DNA from: Flavobacterium cupriresistens
Lineage (GTDB): Bacteria > Bacteroidota > Bacteroidia > Flavobacteriales > Flavobacteriaceae
Reading direction: 5' to 3'
Assembly: GCF_020911925.1 (NCBI RefSeq)
Contig: NZ_CP087134.1
Location: forward strand, 5,676,614 to 5,740,613
Length of the DNA: 64,000 bases
The position numbers were made by a program, and so were the translations under genes. Position 1 is the stretch's first letter. Every line of letters begins with the position of its first letter. Below, piece by piece: positions 1 through 9,190 of this stretch. The notes beneath the pieces were generated by a model. That model did no database searches, was not told the origin of the DNA, and worked only from the letters and a program-made list of their open reading frames with translations.

Positions 1-30
1 ACTTGAAGAAATAAGTCAAAAAACTAAAAT

Positions 31-66
31 AAAAAAATGACAACCCTAACGGATTGTCATTTTTTC
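31..66 (-). terminator. Intrinsic terminator of the lipoprotein gene
   Basis: AAAAAAATGACAA (31-43) pairs with TTGTCATTTTTT (54-65) around a 10-nt loop. On the minus strand the stem is followed by a U-run. It lies just past the stop of the minus-strand lipoprotein gene ending at 85, and the A/T-flanked stem could also work in the other direction. Confidence 0.8.
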
Positions 67-84
67 ACTAATTCAAAATTTAAT

Positions 85-741
85 TTATTTTTTAGCTTCT
101 GCGGTTTCTTCCGACTTAGCTCCCATTCTATTTAAGGTATACATTGGAGCAAACTTCAACTTTAAACCGGCAATTTTTCTATTATCTTCACCGGTAAGTC
201 CTTCTTTTTCAACCGTGTTTTTACGACTGTCCAATGCCTCGTACATCAATTTAATTTCATCCCAGTCTTCACGGGAGTAACTGTCCTTGTTATTTTCTAC
301 TGTATGAACAAATTGTTGGTACACACTGTGAATATTCTTAGCATTTACCCAGGCAAAACTCATATCATCACCAATTTTCCCTTCACCAAACAAGGCATTT
401 CGCAATTGTTGTTTTGGACCGGGCTTTGGAGTAAAAAGGACTGTCATTTCATTTTTAAACTCTTCGTATTTTATTTTACTTGTATTTATTTTTTCGGTCG
501 CGGCCGAATTGTCTTTAATGTCCGCTAACGCTACCTGAGCATCTTGAGCTCTTTTGTCGTATTCTGCATCAACTGCTTTCCAATTTTCTTTCAAATCGGC
601 AGCTGCAACCTTTTTCACTGAATCGACATAGGCAACATAGGAGTCGATTTTTTTCTGAGCATTTACTTGTTTTTCATCCTTACATGATGCAAAACTTAAA
701 ACAAGCAATGCAATTCCTGATATAATTTGTATATTTTTCAT
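85..741 (-). CDS. Putative lipoprotein of unknown function
   Basis: This gene encodes a 218-residue protein with a signal peptide ending in a lipobox (LSFASC, Cys20), so it is probably anchored to a membrane after type II processing. The mature part is highly charged and predicted helical (DSYVAYVDSVKKVAAADLKENW), with no catalytic motif I recognise. It resembles lipoproteins common in Flavobacterium, but I cannot name the family with confidence. The ATG is supported by the signal peptide and an upstream TATATTTG element. It is a single-gene unit with its own terminator; the neighbouring ABC ATPase is divergent. Confidence 0.8.
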   Translation of the reverse strand: MKNIQIISGIALLVLSFASCKDEKQVNAQKKIDSYVAYVDSVKKVAAADLKENWKAVDAEYDKRAQDAQVALADIKDNSAATEKINTSKIKYEEFKNEMTVLFTPKPGPKQQLRNALFGEGKIGDDMSFAWVNAKNIHSVYQQFVHTVENNKDSYSREDWDEIKLMYEALDSRKNTVEKEGLTGEDNRKIAGLKLKFAPMYTLNRMGAKSEETAEAKK

Positions 742-1050
742 AATCTTGATTGTTTAATTAATAGATATCAAATATACCCATAAAAATGAATAATTATAAA
801 TATTTATCATAATTTTAGCGTTTTAAATAATTATAATTCAGTAAAAATAATTAAATGTGATAATTATGTAAAAATAACCAAAAATCATATAACCCGTTTA
901 TAAATAATTGAAGTATACTTTATTGGTACCAGCATCATGATCTGAATACGTCCTTGTCTATATTCTTTTTTGTAACAAAAATCAAATAATACCTACTCAT
1001 CAATTATTGAAAAGCGTTTTGTACTTTTAAATCCAAAATTGTAAACCGAA
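742..1050. other. AT-rich divergent intergenic region
   Basis: This 309-bp gap separates two divergent genes. Apart from the minus-strand -7 element at 769-776 it is very AT-rich (many TAATTATAAAT-like stretches at 785-870). I see no credible small ORF or RNA gene. A weak -7-like TACTTTTA lies near 1021-1030, upstream of the ABC ATPase start. Confidence 0.5.
769..776 (-). promoter_or_regulatory. Bacteroidota -7 element for the lipoprotein gene
   Basis: CAAATATA on the plus strand reads TATATTTG on the minus strand, an exact TAnnTTTG match 27 nt upstream of the ATG. No clear -33 TTG was found. Confidence 0.55.
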
Positions 1051-1737
1051 ATGGCAAATCCATTAATTAAAATAACCGACATAACACGAGACTTTATTCT
1101 GGGGAATGAAATCGTTTATGTTTTAAAAGGTATTGACTTAGAAATAAAAAAAGGAGAGTACGTCGCTTTGATGGGACCATCGGGTTCAGGAAAATCGACT
1201 TTAATGAATTTATTAGGTTGTCTGGATACGCCTACTTCGGGACGTTATATATTAAATGGTAAAGATGTGAGCCAAATGCGTGACGATGAATTGGCAGAAA
1301 TCAGAAATAAAGAAATTGGTTTTGTTTTTCAAACCTTTAATTTATTACCGAGAACTACCGCTTTAGACAATGTAGCGTTACCCATGATTTATGCCGGTCA
1401 TTCTAAATCGGAACGCGTTGTACGCGCTACACAAGTGCTGAAACAAGTAAATCTTGGCGACAGGATGGACCACCAGCCCAATCAGCTTTCGGGAGGACAA
1501 CGCCAGCGTGTTGCCATTGCCCGCGCTTTGGTCAATAAACCTTCTATTATTCTCGCCGATGAACCAACAGGAAACCTGGACAGTAAAACTTCTGTAGAGA
1601 TCATGAAGCTTTTTGGCGATATTCACGAACAAGGAAACACTGTCATTCTGGTAACCCACGAAGAAGACATCGCCGCCTACGCACACCGTGTGATTCGCTT
1701 GCGCGATGGTATAATTGAAAGTGACACAACTAAATAA
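1051..1737 (+). CDS. ABC transporter ATP-binding protein (LolD/MacB type)
   Basis: This 228-residue protein is a single ABC nucleotide-binding domain. It has Walker [10 protein letters not shown] (about residues 42-50), a Q-loop (FQTFNLL), signature [15 protein letters not shown], Walker [14 protein letters not shown] and an H-loop (VTHE). The EPTGNLDS box and overall length are typical of the LolD/MacB/FtsE class, which energises FtsX/MacB-type permeases for lipoprotein release or efflux. No permease lies beside it: the flanking genes are a lipoprotein and an adenosyltransferase. An orphan FtsX/MacB-type permease at 58197-59441 is the only candidate partner in this window, which is inference only. 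Confidence 0.9.
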   Translation: MANPLIKITDITRDFILGNEIVYVLKGIDLEIKKGEYVALMGPSGSGKSTLMNLLGCLDTPTSGRYILNGKDVSQMRDDELAEIRNKEIGFVFQTFNLLPRTTALDNVALPMIYAGHSKSERVVRATQVLKQVNLGDRMDHQPNQLSGGQRQRVAIARALVNKPSIILADEPTGNLDSKTSVEIMKLFGDIHEQGNTVILVTHEEDIAAYAHRVIRLRDGIIESDTTK

Positions 1738-2014
1738 TTTTAGATTTCTGATTTTAGATTTTAGATTGTTGCTGGTGACTTCTAAGGAGTAATCTTAGAT
1801 TTCTGATTTTAGATTTTAGACTATTTGTCTTAATTTATATTTCGCAAACCTTGAAGTAACGATAATTTTAAACTCAAAATATCAAATCCGAAACAATTCC
1901 GGATTCCAGATTACCAGTACTAGCTAACACACTGTAATCCAAAATATTAAAATCAAAATAATTTTAGACCCAACGATCAAATCTAAAATCAGAAATCTAC
2001 AATCTAAAATAAAA
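1738..2014. repeat. Intergenic TTTAGATTT-type palindromic repeat
   Basis: The motif TTTAGATTTCTGATTTTAG occurs at about 1740-1760 and again at about 1796-1815. Its reverse complement (CTAAAATCAGAAATC) lies at about 1983-1997, directly before the next gene. The arms would let most of this spacer fold as a long imperfect hairpin. A related palindrome occurs at 52240-52315 and a fragment near 58000-58035. No ORF is visible. Confidence 0.65.
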
Positions 2015-2584
2015 ATGAAAGTATATACAAAAACAGGAGACAAAGGCACTACTGCCCTTTTTGGCGGTGATCGTGTCCCTAAAGACCACATCCGGATTGA
2101 CAGTTACGGAACTGTTGATGAACTGAATTCTTATATAGGACTTATTCGGGATCAGGAAATGGATGCTCATTATAAAACGATTTTAATCGAAATTCAGGAT
2201 CGTTTATTTACAGTAGGCGCCATTTTGGCAACTCCGGCGGAAAAAGAAGTTTTGAAAAATGGAGAACTTCGATTAAAAAATCTTGGAATTATCGATACGG
2301 ATATCGAATTATTAGAAAAAGAGATTGATCAAATGGAAGATAGCCTTCCGCAAATGACTCATTTTGTTTTACCGGGCGGTCATCCAACTGTGTCACATTG
2401 TCATATAGCACGCTGTATATGCCGTCGTGCAGAGCGTTTGGCAGTCCATTTAAGCCATAATGAACACGTTCCCGAAATTGCAATTCAGTACTTAAACCGA
2501 CTTTCTGACTACCTTTTTGTCTTGGCACGGAAGTTGTCCTCAGACTTAAAAGCGGATGAAGTAAAATGGATCCCCAGAAAATAA
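2015..2584 (+). CDS. Cob(I)yrinic acid a,c-diamide adenosyltransferase, PduO type
   Basis: This 189-residue protein transfers the adenosyl group of ATP to cob(I)alamin, forming adenosylcobalamin. The N-terminal ATP-binding motif YTKTGDKGTTALFGG (residues 4-18), the SYGTVDELNSYIG segment and the C-terminal RRAERLA motif are diagnostic of the PduO/ATR family. Length is normal for a single-domain ATR. No cobalamin biosynthesis genes are nearby. The cofactor would serve methylmalonyl-CoA mutase, whose chaperone GTPase MeaB is encoded at 27947-29044, though the mutase itself is not in the window. Confidence 0.93.
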   Translation: MKVYTKTGDKGTTALFGGDRVPKDHIRIDSYGTVDELNSYIGLIRDQEMDAHYKTILIEIQDRLFTVGAILATPAEKEVLKNGELRLKNLGIIDTDIELLEKEIDQMEDSLPQMTHFVLPGGHPTVSHCHIARCICRRAERLAVHLSHNEHVPEIAIQYLNRLSDYLFVLARKLSSDLKADEVKWIPRK

Positions 2585-2589
2585 ATTTT

Positions 2590-2697
2590 CTGTAAATTCC
2601 AATTTTTTAAATTCCAAATTCCAGACCGGAGATACCGGAAAACATAGGGTTTTTGATTCCTTTTTGGAATTTGAAATTTAATTTTTGGAATTTTAAA
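2590..2697. repeat. Intergenic AAATTCCAA palindrome
   Basis: AAATTCCAATTTTTTAAATTCC near the left end is matched by its inverted form (GGAATTTGAAATTT and TTTTTGGAATTTT) at about 2664-2695, so the spacer can fold into a long A/T-rich hairpin. Similar sequence is found at 41830-41940 and 54530-54600. Confidence 0.55.
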
Positions 2698-2761
2698 ACA
2701 AGACGTTCTTAAATTTTCTTAAAATAAATCAAAATTTACTTGTCTTTTTCAGTAAAAAATT

Positions 2762-2769
2762 TATTTTTG
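2762..2769 (+). promoter_or_regulatory. Promoter -7 element for the DUF2795 gene
   Basis: TATTTTTG matches TAnnTTTG and is followed by C, 21 nt before the ATG. A TTG at 2740-2742 lies about 19 nt upstream, the usual -33/-7 spacing in Bacteroidota. Confidence 0.7.
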
Positions 2770-2790
2770 CACAAACTAAACAGATAACAG

Positions 2791-3012
2791 ATGTATTGGA
2801 CATTAGAATTAGCATCTTATTTAAGTGATGCGCCATGGCCTGCTAACAAAGACGAACTTATTGACTACGCTATTAGAGCTGGTGCTCCGTTAGAAGTAGT
2901 AGAAAACCTTCAGTCTATCGAAGATGAAGGAGAGATATATGAATCAATGGAAGAAATTTGGCCTGATTATCCAACAGACGAAGATTATCTTTGGAATGAG
3001 GATGAATATTAA
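2791..3012 (+). CDS. DUF2795 domain protein, small and acidic
   Basis: This 73-residue acidic protein (MYWTLELASYLSDAPWPANK...) matches the DUF2795 pattern, in which a helix pair reads SYLSDAPWPANKDELIDYAI and continues into a residue run similar to RAGAPLEVVENLQSI. Function is unknown. It is highly conserved in Flavobacteriia and sits directly upstream of secA, but a terminator separates the two, so it is likely a monocistronic gene. The start is fixed by the promoter at 2762-2769. Confidence 0.85.
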   Translation: MYWTLELASYLSDAPWPANKDELIDYAIRAGAPLEVVENLQSIEDEGEIYESMEEIWPDYPTDEDYLWNEDEY

Positions 3013-3030
3013 AAAATAAACCAAAGGAAA

Positions 3031-3057
3031 AAGTCTCATCACCGAGGCTTTTTTTTT
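3031..3057 (+). terminator. Terminator after the DUF2795 gene
   Basis: AAGTCTC (3031-3037) pairs with GAGGCTT (3044-3050), with one G-U pair, over loop ATCACC, followed by a T-run to 3057. Confidence 0.8.
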
Positions 3058-3099
3058 GGTTCAAATACACATTTACATATAATAGAAATACACTAAATC

Positions 3100-6000
3100 A
3101 TGAGTTTCATAAACAGTATTATTAAAGTCTTTGTAGGTGACAAGTCACAGAAAGATGTCAAAGCTTTACAACCTTATTTAAACAAAATTAAAACATTCGA
3201 AACCAGCTTAATGGGTTTGTCTCACGACGAACTAAGAGCCAGAACCGTGTATTTTAAAGAAACAATTAAAGAAGCAAGAGCAGACAAAGATGCTAAAATT
3301 GCAGCGCTTAAAGCTGAAGTTGAAAACATCGAAGACATCGACAAAAGAGAAGATCTTTATGATGCTATTGATACGCTTGAAAAAGAAGCATACGAAATCT
3401 CAGAAAAAACTTTATTAGAGATTTTACCTGAGGCATTTTCTGTTGTAAAAGAAACGGCTCGTCGTTTTAAAGACAACACACACATCGAAGTTACGGCTAC
3501 TCCAAAAGACCGTGAATTTTCTGCTGCTAAACCTTATATCGAAATTAATGGCGATAAAGCGGTTTGGGCTAATAAATGGAATGCTGCAGGTAAGGAAATT
3601 ACCTGGGACATGATTCATTATGATGTGCAGTTAATTGGTGGAATGGTTTTGCATGAAGGTAAAGTTGCCGAAATGCAAACGGGTGAAGGTAAAACATTAG
3701 TGGCTACACTTCCATTATACCTGAATGCTTTGACTGGAAACGGTGTTCACCTAGTAACCGTAAATGATTACTTAGCAAAACGTGATAGTACCTGGAAAGC
3801 ACCTTTATTCGAATTCCACGGTTTAACCGTTGATTGTATCGATAATCACCAACCAAGTACAGAACAAAGAAAAAAAGCATACGATGCTGATATCACTTAC
3901 GGAACCAATAACGAATTTGGTTTTGACTACTTAAGAGATAATATGGCACATTCGCCAAGCGATTTAGTTCAAAGAAAACACAATTATGCCATTGTCGATG
4001 AGGTCGATTCTGTATTAATTGATGATGCAAGAACGCCACTTATTATTTCAGGACCGGTTCCACAAGGAGATCGTCATGAATTTAATGAATTGAAACCAAA
4101 AATCGAAAACTTAGTTGCACAACAACGTCAACTGGCAAACGGATTTTTATCTGAGGCTAAAAAATTAATCAAAGAAGGAAACACTAAAGAAGGTGGATTC
4201 TTATTGTTAAGAGCGTACAGAAGTTTACCTAAAAATAAAGCATTAATTAAATTTTTGAGTGAAGAAGGAATCAAACAATTGCTTCAAAAAACCGAAAATC
4301 AATACATGCAGGATAACAATCGCGAAATGCACAAAGTCGATGAAGCTTTGTATTTTGTAATTGAAGAAAAAAACAATCAGGTTGAATTGACTGATAATGG
4401 TATTCAATACCTTTCAGGAGATACTGATCCCGACTTTTTCGTACTTCCGGATATCGGAACGGAGATTGCTGCTATCGAAAAACAAAAACTAGACAAAGAT
4501 TCTGAAGCGGAAGCCAGAGAAAGATTGTTCCAGGATTTTGGAGTAAAAAGCGAGCGTATTCATACTTTGACGCAACTTTTAAAAGCATATGCTTTATTTG
4601 AAAAAGATGTAGAATATGTGATCATGGAAAACAAAATCATGATTGTAGATGAGCAAACAGGTCGTATCATGGATGGTCGTCGTTATTCTGACGGTTTACA
4701 CCAAGCGATCGAAGCGAAAGAAAATGTGAAAATCGAAGCCGCTACACAAACTTTTGCAACTGTTACTTTACAGAACTATTTCCGTATGTACAGCAAATTG
4801 GGTGGTATGACAGGTACAGCGGTTACAGAAGCTGGCGAGTTATGGCAGATTTATAAATTGGATGTTGTTGAAATTCCAACCAACCGTCCAATCTCAAGAC
4901 AAGACAAAGAAGATTATATCTACAAAACGACACGTGAGAAATTCAACGCTGTAATTGAAGATGTAACGGAATTATCAAATGCAGGAAGACCAGTTTTAAT
5001 TGGAACAACTTCTGTAGAAATTTCAGAATTATTAAGCCGAATGCTAAAAATGAGAGGCGTTACCCATAACGTTTTGAATGCGAAAATGCACAAGCAAGAA
5101 GCACAAATTGTAGAAGAAGCAGGTAAAGCCGGAGTTGTAACTATTGCAACCAATATGGCTGGTCGTGGTACCGATATTAAATTATCTCCGGAAGTAAAAG
5201 CTGCGGGAGGTTTAGCAATTGTTGGTACAGAGCGTCATGATTCCCGTCGTGTAGACAGACAGTTACGTGGTCGTGCAGGACGTCAGGGAGATCCGGGAAG
5301 TTCACAGTTTTATGTTTCTCTTGAAGACAACCTAATGCGTTTATTTGGTTCTGAAAGAGTAGCGAAAGTAATGGACAGAATGGGATTACAGGAAGGTGAA
5401 GTGATTCAACATTCTATGATGACTAAATCGATCGAGCGTGCTCAGAAAAAAGTAGAAGAAAACAACTTTGGCGTTCGTAAACGTTTATTAGAATATGATG
5501 ACGTAATGAACTCGCAACGTGAAGTAGTTTACAAACGTCGTCGTCACGCCTTATTTGGTGAGCGTTTGAAACTGGATATTGCCAACATGCTATACGATAC
5601 TTGTGAAGTAGTAGTGAGTCATAATAAAGCAATGAACGATTTCAAAACTTTCGAATTTGATTTGATCCGTTATTTCTCTATCACTTCTCCAATTTCTGAA
5701 GCTGATTTTACAAAATTAACTGATATCGAAATCACCGGAAAAGTATACAAAGAAACTTTAGCTTTCTACACTGAAAAAACAGAAAGAAGTGCCAGAGAAG
5801 CTTTCCCAATCATTAAAGGAGTTTATGAAGAGCCTAACAATCATTTTGAGCGTATTGTAGTTCCGTTTACTGATGGAATCAAAACGTTGAATGTGGTTAC
5901 AGACCTTAAAAAAGCATACGATACCGAAGGAGCTCAGTTAATTGCTGATTTCGAGAAAAACATCACGCTTTCTATTGTTGATGAAGCTTGGAAAAAACAT

Positions 6001-6441
6001 TTACGTAAAATGGACGAATTGAAACAATCTGTTCAATTAGCCGTTCACGAACAAAAAGATCCATTGCTTATCTACAAATTAGAAGCTTTCAAATTGTTTA
6101 GAGGAATGTTAGACAACGTTAACAAAGAAGTTATTTCATTCTTATTCAAAGGTGATTTACCAGCTCAAAACGTTCCTGAAATTCAAGAAGCAAGAGAAGT
6201 TCGTCAGAAAGAAAATTTCAAATTGAGCAAAGATGAAATTGTAAACAGCGAAGACATCAATCGTGAAGCGGGACAAACGCAAGAACGTCAAATTACAGAA
6301 ACTATCGTGAGAGATATGCCAAAAATCAATCGTAACGATACTGTAACTGTTCAGGAAGTAGCTACAGGAAAAACAGAAACAATGAAATTTAAAAAAGCAG
6401 AAACTTTAATCGCAAATGGCGAATGGGTTATTGTTAAATAA
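3100..6441 (+). CDS. secA: Preprotein translocase ATPase subunit SecA
   Basis: SecA drives proteins through SecYEG at the inner membrane using ATP. Walker A QTGEGKTL (about 192-199), the DEAD-like [17 protein letters not shown], the [19 protein letters not shown] region and the [11 protein letters not shown] / [17 protein letters not shown] motifs are all present. The protein has 1113 residues against about 900 in E. coli. Much of the extra length is an insertion after [10 protein letters not shown] (roughly residues 325-410), typical of Bacteroidota. The cysteine-rich C-terminal zinc tail of many SecAs is missing; the protein ends in ANGEWVIVK. It appears monocistronic. Confidence 0.98.
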   Translation: MSFINSIIKVFVGDKSQKDVKALQPYLNKIKTFETSLMGLSHDELRARTVYFKETIKEARADKDAKIAALKAEVENIEDIDKREDLYDAIDTLEKEAYEISEKTLLEILPEAFSVVKETARRFKDNTHIEVTATPKDREFSAAKPYIEINGDKAVWANKWNAAGKEITWDMIHYDVQLIGGMVLHEGKVAEMQTGEGKTLVATLPLYLNALTGNGVHLVTVNDYLAKRDSTWKAPLFEFHGLTVDCIDNHQPSTEQRKKAYDADITYGTNNEFGFDYLRDNMAHSPSDLVQRKHNYAIVDEVDSVLIDDARTPLIISGPVPQGDRHEFNELKPKIENLVAQQRQLANGFLSEAKKLIKEGNTKEGGFLLLRAYRSLPKNKALIKFLSEEGIKQLLQKTENQYMQDNNREMHKVDEALYFVIEEKNNQVELTDNGIQYLSGDTDPDFFVLPDIGTEIAAIEKQKLDKDSEAEARERLFQDFGVKSERIHTLTQLLKAYALFEKDVEYVIMENKIMIVDEQTGRIMDGRRYSDGLHQAIEAKENVKIEAATQTFATVTLQNYFRMYSKLGGMTGTAVTEAGELWQIYKLDVVEIPTNRPISRQDKEDYIYKTTREKFNAVIEDVTELSNAGRPVLIGTTSVEISELLSRMLKMRGVTHNVLNAKMHKQEAQIVEEAGKAGVVTIATNMAGRGTDIKLSPEVKAAGGLAIVGTERHDSRRVDRQLRGRAGRQGDPGSSQFYVSLEDNLMRLFGSERVAKVMDRMGLQEGEVIQHSMMTKSIERAQKKVEENNFGVRKRLLEYDDVMNSQREVVYKRRRHALFGERLKLDIANMLYDTCEVVVSHNKAMNDFKTFEFDLIRYFSITSPISEADFTKLTDIEITGKVYKETLAFYTEKTERSAREAFPIIKGVYEEPNNHFERIVVPFTDGIKTLNVVTDLKKAYDTEGAQLIADFEKNITLSIVDEAWKKHLRKMDELKQSVQLAVHEQKDPLLIYKLEAFKLFRGMLDNVNKEVISFLFKGDLPAQNVPEIQEAREVRQKENFKLSKDEIVNSEDINREAGQTQERQITETIVRDMPKINRNDTVTVQEVATGKTETMKFKKAETLIANGEWVIVK

Positions 6442-6464
6442 TTATATGTCATTAAGAATGAATT

Positions 6465-6598
6465 AAACCTAACAGGTTTTAGAAACCTGTTAGGTTTGCG
6501 AAATATAAAATCTCCAATAGCTTTGTGGCAATTGGAGATTTTTTTTTAACCTTAGGGACTTCGAATAAGACCTAACAGGTTTCTAAAACCTGTTAGGT
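6465..6598. repeat. Two mutually inverted palindromes flanking a terminator
   Basis: Palindrome 1 (6465-6497) has 15-bp arms AAACCTAACAGGTTT / AAACCTGTTAGGTTT and a 3-nt loop TAG. Palindrome 2 (6570-6598) has 13-bp arms and loop CTA, and is the exact reverse complement of palindrome 1 over its length. The secA terminator lies between them. Confidence 0.85.
6508..6547 (+). terminator. secA terminator
   Basis: AATCTCCAAT (6509-6518) pairs perfectly with ATTGGAGATT (6531-6540) and is followed by seven T. It lies about 70 nt past the secA stop. Confidence 0.88.
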
Positions 6599-6651
6599 TT
6601 AAAAAAAATTAAAAAACGACAATAAATAGTCAATCTAAAACGAATAAACTG

Positions 6652-6659
6652 TATTTTTG
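6652..6659 (+). promoter_or_regulatory. Promoter -7 element of the metal-acquisition locus
   Basis: TATTTTTG followed by C matches the -7 consensus. Its last three bases are the TTG that would otherwise look like a start at 6657, which argues that the true start is the downstream TTG at 6684. Confidence 0.7.
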
Positions 6660-6683
6660 CACCTGAAAACAACGAAACACTCT

Positions 6684-7061
6684 TTGAAACGCATTTTCAT
6701 CATATTGCTTTCCTGCATGCTATTAGTTCCCTCTTTTGGCAGTTTCTTTGTTTATACCTCCTTCAAATTAAATCAGGACGAAATTTCAAAAACCATTTGT
6801 GTACAGCGTAAAATGCTTTTCAACAATTGTAATGGCCGATGTGAACTTCAGAAAAGTTTGAAGAAATATGCCGACAACGAAAAGAAAATGCAGGACAATC
6901 TGAAGGAAAAAGCAGAAATCGTTTACATTCAGAATACCCTTCTAAATACTTTCAAATTAGTAGCCCCAATCGAATCAAAAACAAATCTTTTTGCTTCTTT
7001 TGACGGGAAACCAATTTCGGTTTCAAAAACTACTTTCCGCCCTCCCTCCTATTTTATATAA
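6684..7061 (+). CDS. Small membrane/periplasmic protein with a CNGxC motif (copy A)
   Basis: The protein (125 residues from TTG 6684) starts MKRIFIILLSCMLLVPSFGSFF, an N-terminal signal or membrane anchor. It continues with a periplasmic segment TICVQRKMLFNNCNGRCELQ whose three cysteines look like a metal- or disulfide-binding site, then a Lys/Glu-rich helix. I do not recognise a named family. It is about 70% identical to copy B at 10189-10566. The start was chosen because both copies begin TTGAAACGC at the same point, and because the earlier TTG at 6657 lies inside the -7 element. It heads a locus with MbnP- and MbnH-like proteins, which suggests a role with metal. Confidence 0.8.
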   Translation: MKRIFIILLSCMLLVPSFGSFFVYTSFKLNQDEISKTICVQRKMLFNNCNGRCELQKSLKKYADNEKKMQDNLKEKAEIVYIQNTLLNTFKLVAPIESKTNLFASFDGKPISVSKTTFRPPSYFI

Positions 7062-7172
7062 TTTTTAAAAATTTATTTCAATTGCTATTGAAATGATTTC
7101 TCATTGTTCTTAAAAACAATGAAATAGTGCTTACGCCTATTCTAAATTTAAAATTATATAAAATTCATAAAA

Positions 7173-7982
7173 ATGAAAAAAATAGTATACAAGACTATAG
7201 TGCTTCTGACACTTAGTATTTTTATTACAGCCTGTTCTAGCGATGATAACAACGAAAAAAACACAACAGGAACGGGAAAATTAGGTTTGAAATTTGACAA
7301 TTCTTTTGGAGACAATGACTTAATTTTAGAAACCCAACCCAATACTACCAAAAACAACGAGGTTTTAAAAATCAATCTCGTTCGTTATATTGTCAGCAAT
7401 ATTGTTCTGACAAAAGCAGACGGAACTACTTTTACCTATCCAAAAGCACAGAGCTACTTTATTGCCGATGAAGGGGATGCTACTGCAGGATACCAATTTA
7501 ATCTTACTGATGTTCCTGCCGGAGATTATACCAAAGTTAAATTTGGCATTGGAGTAGACAAAGAACAATGGCTTTTGGGAGCTTCGGGACAAGGCGATTT
7601 TTTAGCCAAGGCACAAGCCAAGGATCTGATTTGGAGCTGGTCTGCAGGTTATAAATTTATAGCCTTCGAAGGAACTTTTACCTCTTCTACCGTTAAAACT
7701 GCAGTCCCTTTTATGGTGCATACAGGGCAAATCGGTACAGCATATAATTATACAGAAGTAACGCTGGACTTACCTACCAAAGCCTTAGTGCGAACTACTA
7801 TCACACCGGCTATTCACATCGTAACAGATTTATCTAAAATTCTGGACGGAGAAAACACCATTAAACTATCTGATTACAACAAAGGCGGAATGGGTGCTAT
7901 GATTATGGGAGGTGAAGCCTTACCTAAAATCACTACTAACATCTCAAAAATGTTCAGAATAGATCACGTACATAACAATTAG
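7173..7982 (+). CDS. MbnP-like copper-binding lipoprotein
   Basis: This 269-residue lipoprotein (lipobox FITAC, Cys21) matches the MbnP family. The features are GKLGLKFDNSFGD, then a LVRYIVSNIVL segment, GYQFNLTDVPAGDYTKVKFGIGVD, and the diagnostic WSWSAGYKFIAFEG motif. MbnP proteins are periplasmic or surface copper-binding partners of the dihaem enzyme MbnH, which in methanotrophs oxidises a tryptophan of MbnP to kynurenine. Several Trp residues here (KEQW, IWSW) are candidates. The MbnH-like gene follows 150 nt downstream. Copper as ligand is inferred from the family, not visible directly. Confidence 0.88.
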   Translation: MKKIVYKTIVLLTLSIFITACSSDDNNEKNTTGTGKLGLKFDNSFGDNDLILETQPNTTKNNEVLKINLVRYIVSNIVLTKADGTTFTYPKAQSYFIADEGDATAGYQFNLTDVPAGDYTKVKFGIGVDKEQWLLGASGQGDFLAKAQAKDLIWSWSAGYKFIAFEGTFTSSTVKTAVPFMVHTGQIGTAYNYTEVTLDLPTKALVRTTITPAIHIVTDLSKILDGENTIKLSDYNKGGMGAMIMGGEALPKITTNISKMFRIDHVHNN

Positions 7983-8037
7983 TCCAATTCCGAAAATATA
8001 GTACTTATTATTTTTCAGAATGCTAATACATCCTTTG

Positions 8038-8082
8038 CCTTTTTATTTTTCGAGTTTGTTCTAAACTTAAAAAATAAAAAGG
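8038..8082 (+). other. Hairpin between the mbnP- and mbnH-like genes
   Basis: CCTTTTTATTTTT (8038-8050) pairs with AAAAATAAAAAGG (8070-8082), with an inner GTTT/AAAC pairing. It may be an attenuator or an mRNA-stabilising element that sets relative expression of the two genes, since no T-run follows it. Confidence 0.5.
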
Positions 8083-8132
8083 ACACTGATGGACTGAAAA
8101 TGTAAAATACTGTTTTCAAAAAGCATCATACC

Positions 8133-9179
8133 ATGCAGAAAATAAAATTTGTTCTCTGGCTGTTTATTCCACTATTTTTAGGTTGCTCCGATAATGAAGA
8201 AGATCAAGAATATGTAAATCTTCCTTTAGCGTTTACTGTTCCATCCAATTTTCCGGATATGACCTATAATATTGCTTTAAATAAGCCTACAGAAAAAGGT
8301 TTCGAGTTAGGAAAAAAATTATTCTACGACGGACGCCTGGCCTCTGATGGCTTGGTCTCCTGTGGTTTTTGCCACATACAGGCTAATGCTTTCACACACC
8401 ACGGTCACACAGTCAGTCATGGTGTAAATAATGAGCAAGGTACTCGTAACGCAACACCAATTCAGAATATGGCCTTCCAGTCTGCTTATATGTATGACGG
8501 AGCTGCCACTAATCTGGACTTACAACCCATTATTCCGTTGACAAGTATCATTGAAATGAATGGCGATCTGAACGCTATTCTGGCCATGATGAAAGCAGAT
8601 AAAGAATACCGAAAATTATTTGGTCAGGCTTTTGACGACGGCACAATCAGCACTGAGAATATGCTCAAAGCTCTCTCGCAGTTTATGGTCATGATGGTTT
8701 CATCTAATTCTAAATTTGATAAATACAGACGAAATGAAATTGGTGGCACTTTTACTGCTGATGAAAAAGCGGGTTACGATTTATTCCAATCAAAATGTGC
8801 CTCCTGCCATGCAACAGATTTAATGACGGACCATTCCTTTCGCAATAATGGCCTGGCAGTAAATCCTAAAGTAAAAGATGTCGGACGTTACAGAGTCACT
8901 GAATTAGTATCTGATTATTATAAATTCAAAGTACAAAGTCTCCGTAATATAGAAGTTTCGGCTCCCTATATGCACGACGGACGATTTGGAACGCTGCAAG
9001 CAGTACTTAACCATTATGCCTCGGGAGTAGTGGACTCTGAAACTTTAGACCCTATTTTGAAACAAAATGGAAATCTCGGGATCCCACTTTCCGAAAATGA
9101 AAAAAAACAAATTATTGCGTTTTTAAAAACGCTCACTGATACACAATATTTAACCGATAAGCGATTTTCGGAATTTTAA
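8133..9179 (+). CDS. Dihaem cytochrome c peroxidase of the MbnH type
   Basis: This 348-residue lipoprotein (lipobox LFLGC, Cys18) has two c-type haem sites, CGFCH (77-81) and CASCH (222-226). Conserved peroxidase/MauG segments include NMAFQSAYMYDGA and SLRNIEVSAPYMHDGRF. MbnH is a MauG-like enzyme that modifies MbnP. Classical CcpA peroxidases are close relatives, so hydrogen-peroxide detoxification is an alternative, but placement behind an MbnP gene favours MbnH. The next gene begins 11 nt downstream, so co-transcription is likely. Cytochrome c maturation genes are not in the window. Confidence 0.88.
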   Translation: MQKIKFVLWLFIPLFLGCSDNEEDQEYVNLPLAFTVPSNFPDMTYNIALNKPTEKGFELGKKLFYDGRLASDGLVSCGFCHIQANAFTHHGHTVSHGVNNEQGTRNATPIQNMAFQSAYMYDGAATNLDLQPIIPLTSIIEMNGDLNAILAMMKADKEYRKLFGQAFDDGTISTENMLKALSQFMVMMVSSNSKFDKYRRNEIGGTFTADEKAGYDLFQSKCASCHATDLMTDHSFRNNGLAVNPKVKDVGRYRVTELVSDYYKFKVQSLRNIEVSAPYMHDGRFGTLQAVLNHYASGVVDSETLDPILKQNGNLGIPLSENEKKQIIAFLKTLTDTQYLTDKRFSEF

Positions 9180-9190
9180 AATAAAAAAGA

